DNA from: Odiellus spinosus
Lineage: Eukaryota; Arthropoda; Arachnida; Opiliones; Phalangiidae
DNA: 64,000 bases
Assembly (NCBI GenBank): GCA_963920705.1
Contig: OY987226.1
Span: 30,670,424-30,734,423 of the forward strand
Direction of reading: 5' to 3'
Part shown: positions 42,561-54,685 of the stretch, one piece after another
How positions within the stretch are numbered: position 1 is the first letter of the stretch
Layout of the letters: every line of letters starts with the position of its first letter
Notes under the pieces: generated by a model
What the model saw: the letters and a program-made list of their open reading frames with translations, nothing else
Told to the model about the DNA's origin: nothing
The model's database searches: none
Position numbers and translations under genes: made by a program

Positions 42561-44090
42561 TCGCGATATTCCAATATCGGTTGGACATTAGTAACGTCAA
42601 TTTGAGCTCGTTCTCTAGGAATTCCGCTCTTGTGCGCTTAAAGCGAGTGTCTGCTCGATTTAGTTACGATTTCAACCGCTAGATGTAGTAATTTTTTTGT
42701 AAATTTGAAAAATATTTGAAAAATGGACCTTTTCATCTAAATCCCATGATTGGATAAAATGTGTCACGTGTGTACAAAAACTTAGACTGGGGCTTCAATT
42801 GGACATACAACGTAATGAAAAGGGTAGCCTGCTAACGCGTCTCGCTAAACAGTCCATTTTCTCTCGCGTCTGTCTTGGTAGCTCAGCTGTACCGGCTGTT
42901 TCTCTCTTTCGGTTTTAAGTTCTACTTTTGAAATCGGTCTGGCAGCGGCGCTCTTATTACGCGGCTACGATACCACGAATGAAATTCGAATTGTTTGTAA
43001 GTTTCTAAGTTATGTTTAAACTATAAATTAACAATATAAATACTAATAAAAAATTTTTTTCAGAATCTTTTGAATGAATGGTTGTCACAGGTCAGGATTA
43101 TTAAAATGTAGGCCATGTTCTAAAAACTTGAAACTTGGACGGTAGGGGCCTTAGCCGGCTTCCGCCTCCGAGTTTCCGCGCGGCCGCGGCAGCCTTCGCC
43201 GGAGTTTGGTTTACGAAGGCCGAGGCTGATTATCGTGAAAATCAAAATGTTTTTACTTATTTCAAGTAATTTTAAGTATTTTAATGTTTATTTAAATATA
43301 ATTTAATTAATTATACTGCTAATTTATTCCCATAGAGTCTTTGGCGGGTGCCAGGATTTCTTCAAAGTTCAAAAATTTGTTTGGCTTATAAATTGTTTTG
43401 GAAAATTTTGAAATTTTGACCATAGAGTTCCTGAATCTCTACTATCTTTCTCCGAATTTCATTAAAAGTGGCTAGGCATAGTAATGAAGGTATGTAATCT
43501 TAAGATATAAACAAATTATAATATTACAGAATTCGCCTTTATAAATAAAGATTGTCATGTGCACGAAAATAAATTTGGCCAATAAAATTGGTAATAATTC
43601 ATTTCGAATTACAAGAACAGTTATTGCTGTTCATTTAAGATTTTGAAGGAGTAATCTCACAAAATAGGTGTCTTCATATTTTTTGTTAACACGGTCCAAT
43701 TACGTAATCAAATGATTTAGAATGTTGTTTTTAAAAAGAGTACGTAAAAAATTAACTAAAGTAGAAAAGTATTTCCCGCATTAGCAACAACGATAAAAAG
43801 CCAAATTTCTCCTCAAGGCTCGACAGTTATTATGTATTTTCTTATAAAGTTTTAATTATTTTGCCAATTTGAGAGTAAAAAAGAACTGTTTACCACCAAA
43901 CTATTCTGTAAAAGCTCTAAGTTCAAAAACCACTAACTAACCAAAAGAGCAAATTAATTGCTTATTTTTAATGTTTATTCGTCATTAACTTAATTATTGG
44001 TTTGAAAATCAATCTGGAATATTGCTATAAAATTCAAAACTGAAAGATTCATTAGCAGGCCTTTATACTCTAAAATTAAAGTGATACTGT
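42561..44090. other. No gene seen; one GC-rich patch
   Basis: 43140-43225 is sharply GC-rich (CCGCGCGGCCGCGGCAGCC) in AT-rich surroundings and partly self-complementary (GGCCTTAGCCGG, CGAAGGCCGAGGCTG). At about 42890 GGTAGCTCAGCTG resembles a tRNA A box but no B box follows. No coding region is supported. Confidence 0.35.
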
Positions 44091-44094
44091 AACT

Positions 44095-44455
44095 GAACTT
44101 TCGCGATTTCGGGAAAAACTTTCGCGATTTCGGGAAAAACTTTCGCGATTTCGGGAAAAACTTTCGCGATTTCGGGAAAAACTTTCGCGATTTCGGGAAA
44201 AACTTTCGCGATTTCGGGAAAAACTTTCGCGATTTCGGGAAAAACTTTCGCGATTTCGGGAAAAACTTTCGCGATTTCGGGAAAAACTTTCGCGATTTCG
44301 GGAAAAACTTTCGCGATTTCGGGAAAAACTTTCGCGATTTCGGGAAAAACTTTCGCGATTTCGGGAAAAACTTTCGCGATTTCGGGAAAAACTTTCGCGA
44401 TTTCGGGAAAAACTTTCGCGATTTCGGGAAAAACTTTCGCGATTTCGGTTGAACT
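44095..44455 (+). repeat. 21-bp minisatellite, 17 near-identical units
   Basis: The unit TTCGCGATTTCGGGAAAAACT repeats exactly many times, with degenerate units to about 44490. Because 21 is divisible by three, several frames stay open on the minus strand, giving artefactual proteins of SRKFFPK or NRESFSR repeats (43990-44547). I do not treat them as genes. Confidence 0.92.
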
Positions 44456-45480
44456 CGTGATTTCGGGTGAGCCATCGCGATTTCGGGTGAACCATCAGCT
44501 TTGTCTCTCTTGGGAAACTGTATATTGAGAGCATTCATATGTGTCAAGGGTCAACAAAAACAGTAAATGAAGTAGAACTTCATTTATTCGTCGTTAATGT
44601 AAATCAAAATAAAGCTGTTATCATAGCTGTGTGCCGGAGATCTGGCTCAGCTCGGGTATAGAGCTCCCTTCGGGCTCAAAACTTTACTTGCAGCTCACAT
44701 TGGGCTCAAGCAAATATACATGGTAGGTTTCAGTTTAGCTCGGACTCGGTTTATTTTGAAATTCAACATATTTAAGTTATGGAATGAGCCCGAGAATAGA
44801 TAAATAATTATTATATAATCATACTGTTTATTGGATGATTGATTTAGACCCCTATCATAGCACACAGAAGGGTGTCTATTTCTCAAAAACAAATTGGCTC
44901 TCGATATCAACACAATACTGTAAATACAGCAGTCTATTAAAAAAAACATTGAGGAAGTACATAGAAACTTCAGAGTATCCTTGAGCCAAGCCACAAAGCA
45001 ATATTACAGTTTTATTTACAGGTAATGTAACTCTTGGGAACAGAGGTTGCTAATACGGGAAATAATTATATTTTCATATGTATACGTAGTCTAAATTTTC
45101 TAACTATATTATTAAGTAATTGCAACTGACGGCAAATCTAAAATTTTAAATACCAAAGCCAAAAAAGTACGAATTTATTTTTATGATTCGTGGAAACGAA
45201 AATATCGTAATTTTTGTTTTGTCTTTTCCACGGAAAAATTACTACATGCAAATACAATATAGTACCCTATCCCTCCCCTTTAGGTAAAAAGTCTTATTTT
45301 GTGAAATTACTCCTTTAAAATCGTAAAATAGAGTAGTATTGTTTCAGGGGCAATAAACGTCGCAGGTTGCCAATGAAAGGGACTCATTTTGATCAGAATA
45401 GGCTATTTGAAGAAATCTTGAATCAGGGTTGCCGAAGGTCAGGAAAAACAGGGAAAAGATCATGGAATTTTAATAGCCAT
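44456..45480. other. No gene seen
   Basis: AT-rich unique-looking sequence. The 99-codon minus-strand frame at 44695-44994 lacks any recognisable domain. GAGCTC/GGGCTC-rich text near 44640-44710 is a short degenerate repeat. Confidence 0.3.
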
Positions 45481-45483
45481 TTA

Positions 45484-45690
45484 ACCCACTAAATGTTTAA
45501 TTTTATCCCACTAAATGTTTAATTTTATCCCACTAAATGTTTAATTTTATCCCACTAAATGTTTAATTTTATCCCACTAAATGTTTAATTTTATCCCACT
45601 AAATGTTTAATTTTATCCCACTAAATGTTTAATTTTATCCCACTAAATGTTTAATTTTATCCCACTAAATGTTTAATTTTATCATTTGGG
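45484..45690 (+). repeat. 22-bp minisatellite, nine units
   Basis: The unit CCCACTAAATGTTTAATTTT plus AT is repeated nine times with practically no variation, implying recent expansion. Confidence 0.92.
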
Positions 45691-47784
45691 ATTTACCTTG
45701 AAGAAAGCATTTGAGTCTGTGAAATCCCATTTTTATATATTCTCTATTCTTTTGTATAAAATGAGAATTGGGGGGAGGGAACCTTGAAAATAATATGGTT
45801 TCTTTTAAGAGTTATTTTAGCAGTATAAGGTCTAATTTCACCTACTTTTCTCACCCATATAATGCCCATTCTCCCTTCCCATGAGGGAAAGTAATATCTT
45901 GTCTATTTTTTAGACCATGCGCCCTTTCACAAAACTATCTCTCTAATAAACGGAATGTGACCTTGCAGCAACTAATGAAGTTATGATAGAGAGAGTTTTA
46001 TCAGGGAGGTCTTTTCGCCAACTTGTCGTTGTAGAATAAGATTTCTCAAATGTCTTTTTGGAGGGCTACTTTTTGGATTATTTTCTCATGGATAATAAGG
46101 ACAATAGCCTGATCTGCCACGCTTTTTATGGTCCTTTTGTAATTTTTTAGGGTAGGAAAGAGGGATGGGGTTTAAAATTGAACATAATGGTTGGAACCTT
46201 GCATAAAGCAAAGAGTAAGTAAGCCAACAAGAACGGCGGGGGGAAGGGCGCTATACCTCAATAGTAGTAACAGCTTTTCTGTTTTTTCACCGCCCCCACT
46301 GGGTGAAAAGGCACAGGTGGCTTGCGGATTTGTAAACATTACAGCCCCTCCCTCAATTGTCTTTTAAGTCATAACAGAGCTTAAATTTCCCCTCTCCTCC
46401 CGGCCCTTATATGAGGGTTAACAAGGTACTCAGCACCCTTAAATTATTTGGACATCCTCAAGACAAAATGAGATCTTTACCATTTATTTTAGTTCGTGAA
46501 CTTCGTGGCGCTATTTTTCGAAATAGATCATGTGTAAAAATCCTTAAAATATTTTTCCTTGAAAAATTACTTCCTACAGAAACTTGTAAGAATTATTTCT
46601 TTCCTGGGAAGAATTTTCGGTATTTTCATTGAAAATACCGAAAATGGTTCAACCGCCCAAAGAGGAAAAATTTCATTATTGAGATATTCCCCTGAATTAT
46701 TAAAAGTACTAAACCTGAAAACAATTGTGACCGATATCATTAAGAATTAGTTTTTAAAATATTTTATCAAGGATTAACGTTTAGACTATTTTTGGATTAG
46801 ACCCCTAATTGCGTATAATATTGTAACAAAAACCCTTTCAATCCTTCCTCCCCCAGACAGGCGCATCTTCCTCCCCCAGACAGGCGCATTTCCAAACCGA
46901 GTCGGAAATGTAGCCTGGGAAAATATCCATGAGAAAGTGGAAAATATAAAACTCCTAAGAGCGATGTAAATAGTTTAGAAGGGGGTAGGAATAGTTTCAA
47001 AAAGGGGGTAGGGAACCCACTGAATCAGACCTGTAAAGGGGAATGATGATCGCATGCCCATATTTCATCCCCCTTTGCTTGGCTGATTCTGTACTATCTG
47101 TAGGTTGCTTAGCTCCTTTGTAGGGGCGAGGGGGTCAAAAAAAACGCAAGATGTCTATAGCGGGGGAAAAATAGAACAGTAGGCGAAAATAGACCTTACT
47201 CGCTTTTTAACACCTGTTTACACATTAGAGGGGGGAGTTAAAGTTGTTTCCCGGCTAAATTTTTCTATAATGTAAGGGTAAGGGCATGAAGAGCGGCTAC
47301 AGTTTTAACTCGTTTCGTTCATAGCCTCTGAAACTGTGCTTTCCCCTCCAATTCCTCGTTTTTACTTTCCCCCATTTGGCCAAACAAACTGAATCGCCAA
47401 TCTTTTTCAAATTTCCTCCTTTCGTCTCTTGTCCAAGAAAATCCTAAATTATAGAAATGCAGCTAAGGCGGCTAGAATTTAGCCTGTTGTAATTTGACCT
47501 GATACAGACGAGTGCTGGATGTGAGGACGTCACTTGACCTTGACTGCCCACCAAAAATGCGCATTTAACACCTTCCATATTGGGGGGGGGGCACAATTGT
47601 GAAATTGTTGTATTTTGTAAAACACTATAAAGTGCCAGCTGTACATATTTTTCAATAAAGGATAATAATAAAATCCAAAGCCCTCTAACACAACTTTCCT
47701 TTATTCCAGGGCTGTCAGTAGCTTGTGGAAGCAATTCCAACGAACTGATAATTATTTCGCAAATTTTTAGTGTTTGATTAAAAA
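45691..47784. other. No gene seen; purine-run and small palindrome region
   Basis: Many G- and C-runs (GGGGGAGGG, CCCCCAGACAGGCGCAT in two tandem copies at 46845-46890, and a nine-G run near 47583). A 16-bp-arm palindrome, TTTTCGGTATTTTC-ATT-GAAAATACCGAAAA, lies at about 46613-46643. The small frames here have no family signature. Confidence 0.35.
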
Positions 47785-48912
47785 CATTATTTATGTTTTA
47801 TGCGGTACACATTTAGCACACAGTTTTTAGTGCCCCCTCTTAAAAAAATTTAAAACGATACGCAACAACCCTTTGTGCCCTTTGTTTTCCTATACAGATA
47901 TCTAGAAATTATATTAAATTTTAAAATTAGCTCAATTGACTTGCGCAATAATATAGATATTAATTAAAAATGGTGCCATGAAGGCCACCGAAACTGCAGT
48001 CGAGTTTTTAAAAATAAACTTTTAACGCTTGGGCACGAGAAAACTTTCGTTGTTTCTTCATTTTTAATTAATATCTATATAGAAATTATAATTATCTTCC
48101 ATGAAAAAATGGTTTGAATATAATCGTCGTTATTTTCAAGAAGGGAAATTAATCAAGTTTGTTTTTATTTAACATAACGCGTAATTCGACTAATCCATCC
48201 GCTTATATTTCAGGGATTGTAACTTTTTTCAATGTAGCCGCGGGCTGCAATTTATTCGTTAACGATTGAAACGCTCTTGTTACGTCTTGTTACCTTGTAT
48301 AAGCCTGATAGCGCTAAGGCTTTAGCCGTTTTAAGACTCGGCAGGTATAATGTACCTCGCAGAAAGTAATACATTTGATTACGCTACCGGACTATCGATT
48401 TGTTTTGGTCGGTAATTGTAATCAAAAGCAAATTCGATATCGTCGTAATATTACTTAGTCCACTAATTTCTATTATTCACCATCACATTCGGGCGCTTGT
48501 GAAATCCATTGACAAAGGCAGACATAAAGAGACGATTTTTCTTTACTATAGGCTGTTTAAATCATATACTATTTTGTATTTCGGAATATAATATAAGAAA
48601 TAAAGAAGCTTTATCAAACTAACCAAATCTATTTTACGTAACTAAACTAGTTCTCGAAAAAGTACCCTTAATGTCCCGCCATTGGCCTAAAAAGCGGGCC
48701 CTAGCCGTCCTAGCTATATTCCTCTACTCGCGGAGTAAAAGGGGGGGGGTGAAACACGAGGGGAGACAAAGTAGCTTATTTCCAGGACTGCTAGAAAAAA
48801 AACCGTTACTGCAAACTGGAAAATGATAGATGGCAGCACATTCAGTCAGTTTTTAAGCGTCGTGCGGTGGAGCAAACTCAAGGGGCAAGGATCGCGCCGA
48901 CACTCGCTTTAA
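47785..48912 (+). repeat. Left arm of a ~1-kb inverted repeat pair
   Basis: It matches the reverse complement of 56848-57835 along its whole length. Landmarks are TTTAGCACACAGTTTTTAGTGCC at the outer end, ACTTAGTCCACTAATTT and GTATTTCGGA in the middle, and GATAGATGGCAGCACATTCAG, GGGGCAAGGATCGCGCC at the inner end. By eye similarity is about 75-85% with many indels. The two arms enclose roughly 8 kb. Confidence 0.8.
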
Positions 48913-49040
48913 AGTCCGATTGATTTACAAATTCACGCCTCTTCAACGAAATCAACTCCAAATTTGTCTCATAAACTTCCTTGATATTGTTCTCCATTAT
49001 ATCAGTTCTCATTTTGCCACGGAAAATACAAAATTTGTTG

Positions 49041-49142
49041 TCGATAGAAATCTAAATTATCTTTTTTAATACTGTCGATAGAAATCTAAATTATCTTTTT
49101 TAATACTGTCGATAGAAATCTAAATTATCTTTTTTAATACTG
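49041..49142 (+). repeat. 34-bp unit, three copies, in the Helitron remnant
   Basis: TCGATAGAAATCTAAATTAT plus CTTTTTTAATACTG repeats three times exactly. As 34 is not divisible by three, the expansion shifts the Rep reading frame. Confidence 0.9.
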
Positions 49143-50436
49143 TAATTTCTAAATCGAATGATTTTGGCGATCGCTCGTTTTCGTACGAAACCCTTCGAAT
49201 CTTTCAGAGCAAGCCAAACAGAGGGAACTTCACCTTCTTCCTCATTAAGGTTTAAAACGGGTGCCCCTCTGCCTCTTTTCTGGCTGAATTCGTACCACGC
49301 CGCTAATTCAAATTAGACAAATTGAATCCAACGTACCTGGCCTGAAGTGATAACGGTTCAATAACCCATCTGCGAATATGTCCGTGCTATCTTCCGGTAG
49401 ATCAAGCAGCTGTGACTTCGGCCGAAGAATATGGACACGTTTCTCCGGCTGAATAGTGTTGATATAAACCGTAGCTTGACAAGCTTGGACACCGTGATCT
49501 GCAGGCAAAAATAAGCCGCTTCTTGAGCAGAAACCTCCTGCCCACTGAGAAATTTGTTGGCAATTATCGTTAGCCTTTGTTTAATCGTGGAGCCAGCTTT
49601 CTTAGCAGATTTTTATGGCCTATAGTAGTATCTAAGAGATTCCCCGTTGAGATTTTCCAATGTACGCAGTGATGTACATTATGCAAACTTATGCGTTTAG
49701 GGCGATTTCAATATCCATATTTGCACACCATAATCTGAGAATGTCTTTGTTATTAGCTTTCACTCTTCTCGAGCACATCTCTTCAGACGAATGGTCTTTT
49801 TCTTCAGTTTCAGACACAGACACAGTCAATGTAAACCTGTTCCGTCATTTTAAGAGGATTGAAAGTTTTCTCGAATGTTTCCTGAGATCCGCTTCAAGAG
49901 TTAGAGCAAAGATTGCTTTCTCTACTCTTTCTGATTCTTTTTCAGTGCAATACACGTAGTCGTCGGTCTAGTTTCTCAGTTCCGGATCCTGAAGGTACGT
50001 CCTGGGGGCCATGGAACTCCGAAACGGCAAAGTGTCGTTTCACCCTGCTTGACCTTACACGTTCTCGTGTGTTTGTGAGGCTGAAGCGGAATCAGGCCAG
50101 TCAGCTTATCATCTTGGGACTTTTCGCAAGATATTAAATTATCAGCAAAAGCCGCAACTTCATCGGCGTGCGAATCATCCGCATTGGAGCACCAGAAACC
50201 CAAATTAAGCTGTGGATATGTGGGCTTACTCGATGCTGGAACTATACTCCGTAGTATAGTCAACCACAGCCCCCTTACGGTGCTGCTTTGCTTCTTAGGG
50301 ACTTCAACAAAGCTCGAAACCTGTGATCAAAATATCGATCTTCTTGAATTAACTTTGTATTTAAAAGATATAATTTGTTTTTCCTGATCTGTTGTTCGAC
50401 TTTTACCAGCAGTAACCAGCAAAGCGTTGATCAGCT

Positions 50437-50517
50437 CGGGCCAACGCGTTTCGGCCAGGCCAACGCGTTTCGGCCAGGCCAACGCGTTTCGGCCAGGCCA
50501 ACGCGTTTCGGCCAGGC
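50437..50517 (+). repeat. 19-bp unit, four copies
   Basis: GCCAACGCGTTTCGGCCAG is repeated four times. It is GC-rich compared with its surroundings and sits within the Helitron remnant. Confidence 0.9.
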
Positions 50518-51710
50518 TTACTGTCAAAAAGAATTTAGGAATGGCAGGTTTTCTAGCCATAGCTTAAAGATCTCTGGATTTACTTTGCCAAAAAGCTGGA
50601 GAGTTCCGAAAATCCGAAATCCGTCGTCATGATTAATTAATTCTTCAAAAACCCCTTTCGACTCTCAATCTCCCATTCTCCCTGCGCTAAAGCTTTGACC
50701 ATCAGCTGCCGTAGTTTTACGCAAGCAAATATAAATGGCTTGACTAACTTTCAAGGTTTCAATTTTAAATCACTTAAAAAAAAATTGTTACGTCACTGGT
50801 ACACCTTCTATCCGAACAAAGAGCGGAAAGTTTTTCCCCGCCAGGCTCATTACTAACGGCCCAAGAACCCTCAATAGGTCCTGCTTCCTCCTCTACCAGA
50901 GCCCTATCATTTTCGTTAACGACGAAATCCACGACCTCTTCTAACACAGAGAATAAAAGTTCTTCGGATAGTGTGACGTTTTTTTTTTTCTATAAAATGG
51001 CGTGCCTACTAATAACCAGAGGGCAGCTAGAATTTGCTTTGGGCGTACGGTTTCGAATATGAATGGATGATCGTACTGCATGCGACGCATCAATTTAATC
51101 TTAATTGTATGAGTGTTATCCGGCAGCCTTGGCAAAACTGAACATGATGTGTCCACATTTCAATTAACGTTCACAATCGTGCCCTTAGAACCCTTGGAAA
51201 CACGGATTAAATTGTTTCGTATCTATAGAAGCGTTAATTTATGACTAGTTCTCTTTTGCCGTATACGAAACGCTCTATAATCCCATTTTCCTTCAACTCT
51301 TTTTCTCCTCACTGGCCTTACCAACGCTTCTCTCCCTCCTTATTTTTTTAATGTTCTCGGCACTTACAGACTCCGAGGCTTGCGGTTGCTTATATCAAAC
51401 TCGAGGTATCGAAACGATATTTAAAGATTAGATTTCAAATATACGTTGTATTTAAAACAATTACTTTATACACGAGTGCTTTGAAGCACAATAACATAAA
51501 TGTTATAGAAAAATCAACTTGTTGGTACGAAAATCTTTATGAGCAATTATTTAATAGTTTAGTAGGCACCCAAACATACAGGGACGGATTGGAGGTGAAT
51601 GTTCAATCTGCGAGTAGTCTCCGTACTAGTCTGTTCTTCAGAATCTTAACGGTCGCGGGATGGATCAACGAATATTCACAATCCGAAGAGGGCTTGTATG
51701 TTATCTCACC

Positions 51711-51954
51711 TCAATTGAAAAGATCTCTGACATCTTTTATATCAGAATAATTGTAAATCTGAGTATCGAAATAGACCTGGGCCTTGGTCGCTGGTAGTTT
51801 GATCGTGTACGTCGAGTTATCACTTTTCTCGTCGAATCTAGGAATGATTCCTCCCATCTTGTCGATTGGATATGGCTTTCCAGTCTTCAACTTCAGAGAG
51901 ATCCGGTAGAGTGTTGATTAATTCCTTTTTTCGTTTATTCGAGCTGCCGGCCAT
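51711..51954 (-). pseudogene. Short unknown reading frame, frameshifted
   Basis: From the ATG at 51954 the minus strand reads MAGSSNKRKKELINTLPDL. After a one-base shift near 51880 it continues TGKPYPIDKMGGIIPRFDEK, STYTIKLPATKAQVYFD and ends DVRDLFN at 51711. The second part is protein-like and vaguely resembles small proteins of arthropod mobile elements with a YPI-KM-TRFGEK pattern, but I cannot name the family. Confidence 0.4.
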
Positions 51955-52413
51955 GGCGAGAGTTGTGATATTTTTGACTAAAAATTTGGGTTTATATATC
52001 ACCTGATATAGGTATTTAGACGAAAAAAATTGAGGTCCACTGGCCTGTTCGGATTTTTAAGTTGGCTAGTTGGAAAAGTTTAGTATGTAGGTCACATCTT
52101 AAATCCTACCTTCGCGGATTTTTGTGTCTTTTTTTAGATCTGGTCAAAACTTTTTCAAAAAAGCAAGGATCTATTTTATTTTAGAAACGTTCTGACTTTA
52201 ATGTTAGATAGTTGGAATAGTTAATTTCCGGGTTCACGCTTCGGAACAAGTATTATCCAGATTTTTAGATCCGAATAGATCTTTAACAATTTATTAGAAA
52301 AAAATTGAAACTGTTAGAAAATGAGGATTTTACTTCCTTTCAACCGAGTTCGGACTTCTAATGTTAGTTAGCTGGCATAGTTAATTTTCTAGTTCACAGC
52401 AACCTTAGCTCTA

Positions 52414-53010
52414 GTTGAAGTTCTGAATAACAATAATGCGGAAACTGAATCGGAATATTTAAAACACATAATACGCGTTTTTGTATGCAACGAAATAATA
52501 AAAAATCAAATCGTTATAACTATTAGATTACGTATTCAAGTAAGTCCTAGTTTCACGATGTTCGAATTTATCGATAGTCGAGATTGCGGGCGATATATAT
52601 TACAAACCGAATGTTCTTTAGGGATCATTCATAAATGCCAAAATTTCAACAAAGCCTCTTATATACTCGGGTATATATGTCATTCTAAAACAGCTGTAGA
52701 AGGAGTTATCAACACGGCTTTATAAAGATTCTCTACGAATTACGGTCGACGTTAATAATTAAAAAGAACACTTTAAACAAATCCAGAGGATACAACGGGT
52801 ATTTAATGAACATTGCCAAATTAATGGAGATATTACAAGTACTGACCTGGCACGGAGATACCAATTGTTGTAACTACGCGTCACAACAAGACGGACAGTT
52901 TTTACGCCCTCAAGTGGACGCCTTCAAAAAGCATGGTTTTATAATCCGAGTGGAAAAGTGTTTTCAAATGATTCTGTATATCAAAAAGAATATGATGAAA
53001 TTTATAACCG
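52414..53010 (+). pseudogene. Family A protein, copy 1 (virus/Polinton-like, unknown function)
   Basis: The frame 52414-52725 includes FEFIDSRDCGRYILQTECSL, YILGYICHSKTAVEGVINTAL. It is clearly homologous to the larger minus-strand copy at 59903-60607 (DGRDCAQHIQSTECHLGSIH, LVLGFICHSAAAAQSVINTA). A shift at about 52722 continues as KILYELRSTLIIKK and GYLMNIAKLMEILQVLTW, and a second shift near 52960 gives AWFYNPSGKVFSND, matching CVYNPQNKIFCYD in the other copy. I recognise no domain beyond paired Cys/His. It lies just upstream of, and co-oriented with, polymerase B copy 1. It is broken and presumably inactive. Confidence 0.65.
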
Positions 53011-53089
53011 TATATGAAATAAAAACACATTTTTTTCCAATCAATTTTTATTGTATCAAATTTATTTCACATACTATTGCAGACTATCG

Positions 53090-53530
53090 TATAGCCACCA
53101 TGAATCATGCTGGGCCGTAGCTGATCTCGAGCGTTGTACTAAATGTTTTTGCTATTACGGTTGGGATCCGTGTTTCCAAGCGCATCTTTTAAACGGAACA
53201 TGTGCTTCGAAAAGCGTTGTTTGACATGCGGGCATTTGTTGGGGGAAAACCACGACTGTTTGTCACCATGTCAACAATGTCTCATTAGACACCCTGAACA
53301 GTTTCATTACGTTATGCCTCTTTGTACGTCGCGCGAAAAAAGCCGCTTAATGTTTTTCGATACTGAAACTATTTTAGAAAACAATATGTTTACCCCCATT
53401 TTATTAATTAGTGAAGCTGAATTGGAAAATGGTAGTTACGAAAAATTGAGTTTTTACGGGAAAGATTGCGTAGATAAATTTTTAGATTATCTTTTATCCA
53501 CGGAGGTAATAATTAGTTCTCAGAATGTAC
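53090..53530 (+). pseudogene. DNA polymerase B (protein-primed type), N-terminal fragment, copy 1
   Basis: A cysteine-rich segment (CTKCFCYYGWDPC, then after a shift CFEKRCLTCGHLLG and CQQCLIRHPE) is followed by SRLMFFDTETILENN and FYGKDCVDKFLDYLL. FFDTET is the exonuclease I motif (D-x-E) of family-B polymerases; the preceding Cys/His cluster and the GkDCvdkFLdyL pattern occur in polymerases of Polinton/adintovirus-like and related protein-primed elements. The homology ends near 53530, where an inverted second copy begins. ExoII/III and polymerase motifs are absent. It is a fossil fragment. Confidence 0.68.
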
Positions 53531-53559
53531 GAAAGCGTAAAACTAGAAAAGCCCGTTTT

Positions 53560-54620
53560 CAACACTTTACCGTGTTAAGTCATTTTGGGTATTGCTACTT
53601 TTACTCTTTTCGTAGCGTGTTGAACATAATCCTCTTTCGTTTCGAACAAATAGTTCAAAAATTGATCAAAACAATCACAGCCGCGAAATGTTTTGTAATT
53701 GTAGTCTCAGTCATCTTGTTCAATAGCTAAGACGAGAAGTACCGGGACGTGTTCTTTGTTCTTAACAATAGTCTCCGAGTCATAGTAACAATATCTAACC
53801 TTCTCGTAAATAGTATCCAAAGGCATGACATAACATTTGTTCTTCTCGTGTTTCCTTTTGCAATTTCGACAAGGTTTGTTACACTCGTGTTTTTCGCCGC
53901 GTTCTAAACCGCATTGTTTACAGCTTTAAAAGTTTCGCATACATTATTCGCTTTGTGTAAATTAAAATCAAACTATACCTTCTAAGTATCTACTATATTT
54001 TCGGCAAATAGCTTCACTAATGGTTCCTCATGAAAGACGTTAGTCTTACATCTATGACATATTAAACGCGGCTCGCACGTATGACCTCGTTTCTGTTTAT
54101 CATTTGTAAATATTTTTAAACAGAGGAAGCAATACGAACTAAGATAGTGCAAGTCTTTAAGGACATGCACGTGCTGGTTCACAGAGACCAAAAATATTTG
54201 TTTCTCACGAAACGGACCAATGAAAATCGGTTCGAAATTTTCTAGTTTATGAACAATAATTTGATAATCAGTTAAATAATTCTGAAAAATTTCAACGCTA
54301 TCCAAATATAAGGGCGCTGCCTCGTCCATGCTAGGCTCGGTATCATTTATCCCGACAGACTGAAGAGAAATTCCCCAATCACTTTAATAAAAGGCGAACT
54401 TCTAGCTGCTCTAAACCGGTAAATCTAATTACGGAGCTCTTATTCCAGTTTTCGTTGGTAAAATTTAAAGAATCTTTAGAATATGAAACAACATCGTGCA
54501 TGAATGAAACATCCGGTACTTTAATGGATAAAATGTTATATATACAAACAATATTGCCTTTCGTATATTGAGAAAATCGTACGAAAATTTAAGTGTTCGT
54601 CCTGAAGTCATTACTCCGAA
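53560..54620 (-). pseudogene. DNA polymerase B, N-terminal fragment, copy 2 (opposite strand)
   Basis: On the minus strand an upstream segment (54610-54400: SIKVPDVSFMHDVVSYSKDS) leads to 54329-53982 with IVHKLENFEPIFIGPF, YCFLCLKIFTND and CEPRLICHRCKTNVF. After a gap it continues with CKQCGLERGEKHEC, CRNCKRKHEKNKCYV, YCYYDSETIVKNKE and CDCFDQFLNYLFE (to about 53640). The block order equals copy 1, and DSET replaces DTET. An in-frame stop follows at about 53725. The two copies converge tail to tail and are diverged in sequence, so they are not a recent palindromic duplication. No polymerase catalytic motifs follow. Confidence 0.65.
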
Positions 54621-54685
54621 TATAAGAAAAGTCAATCCCCTGAGGGGTTAAATCATGGTCTAATAGATACCATCCATCACCGACA

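Larger units (their letters stand above)
48920..51160 (-). pseudogene. Helitron Rep (N-terminal half) remnant
   Basis: On the minus strand, in order: VLPRLPDNTHTIKIKLMRRM and FETVRPKQILAALWLL (51156-50941), HKHTRTCKVKQ with CRFGVPWPP (50060-49985), VHILRPKSQLLDLPEDSTDI and LLNRYHFRPGTLDSICL (49420-49310), AAWYEFSQKRGRG, RKRAIAKIIRFRNY (about 49150), then FPWQNEN near 49020. This is the order of conserved blocks in animal Helitron Rep-Hel proteins from the N-terminal domain to the end of the Rep part. Several frameshifts are present. A 34-bp triplication at 49041-49142 and a 19-bp array at 50437-50517 add more. Confidence 0.8.

Noticed and set aside
42885-42910. tRNA gene or tRNA-derived SINE (GGTAGCTCAGCTG A-box-like)
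   Set aside because: No B box (GGTTCGANNCC), no cloverleaf and no SINE tail.
43990-44547. Long repetitive open frames (SRKFFPK, NRESFSR units) as a gene
   Set aside because: They are produced by a 21-bp minisatellite and several frames are equally open; no promoter, splice or homology support.
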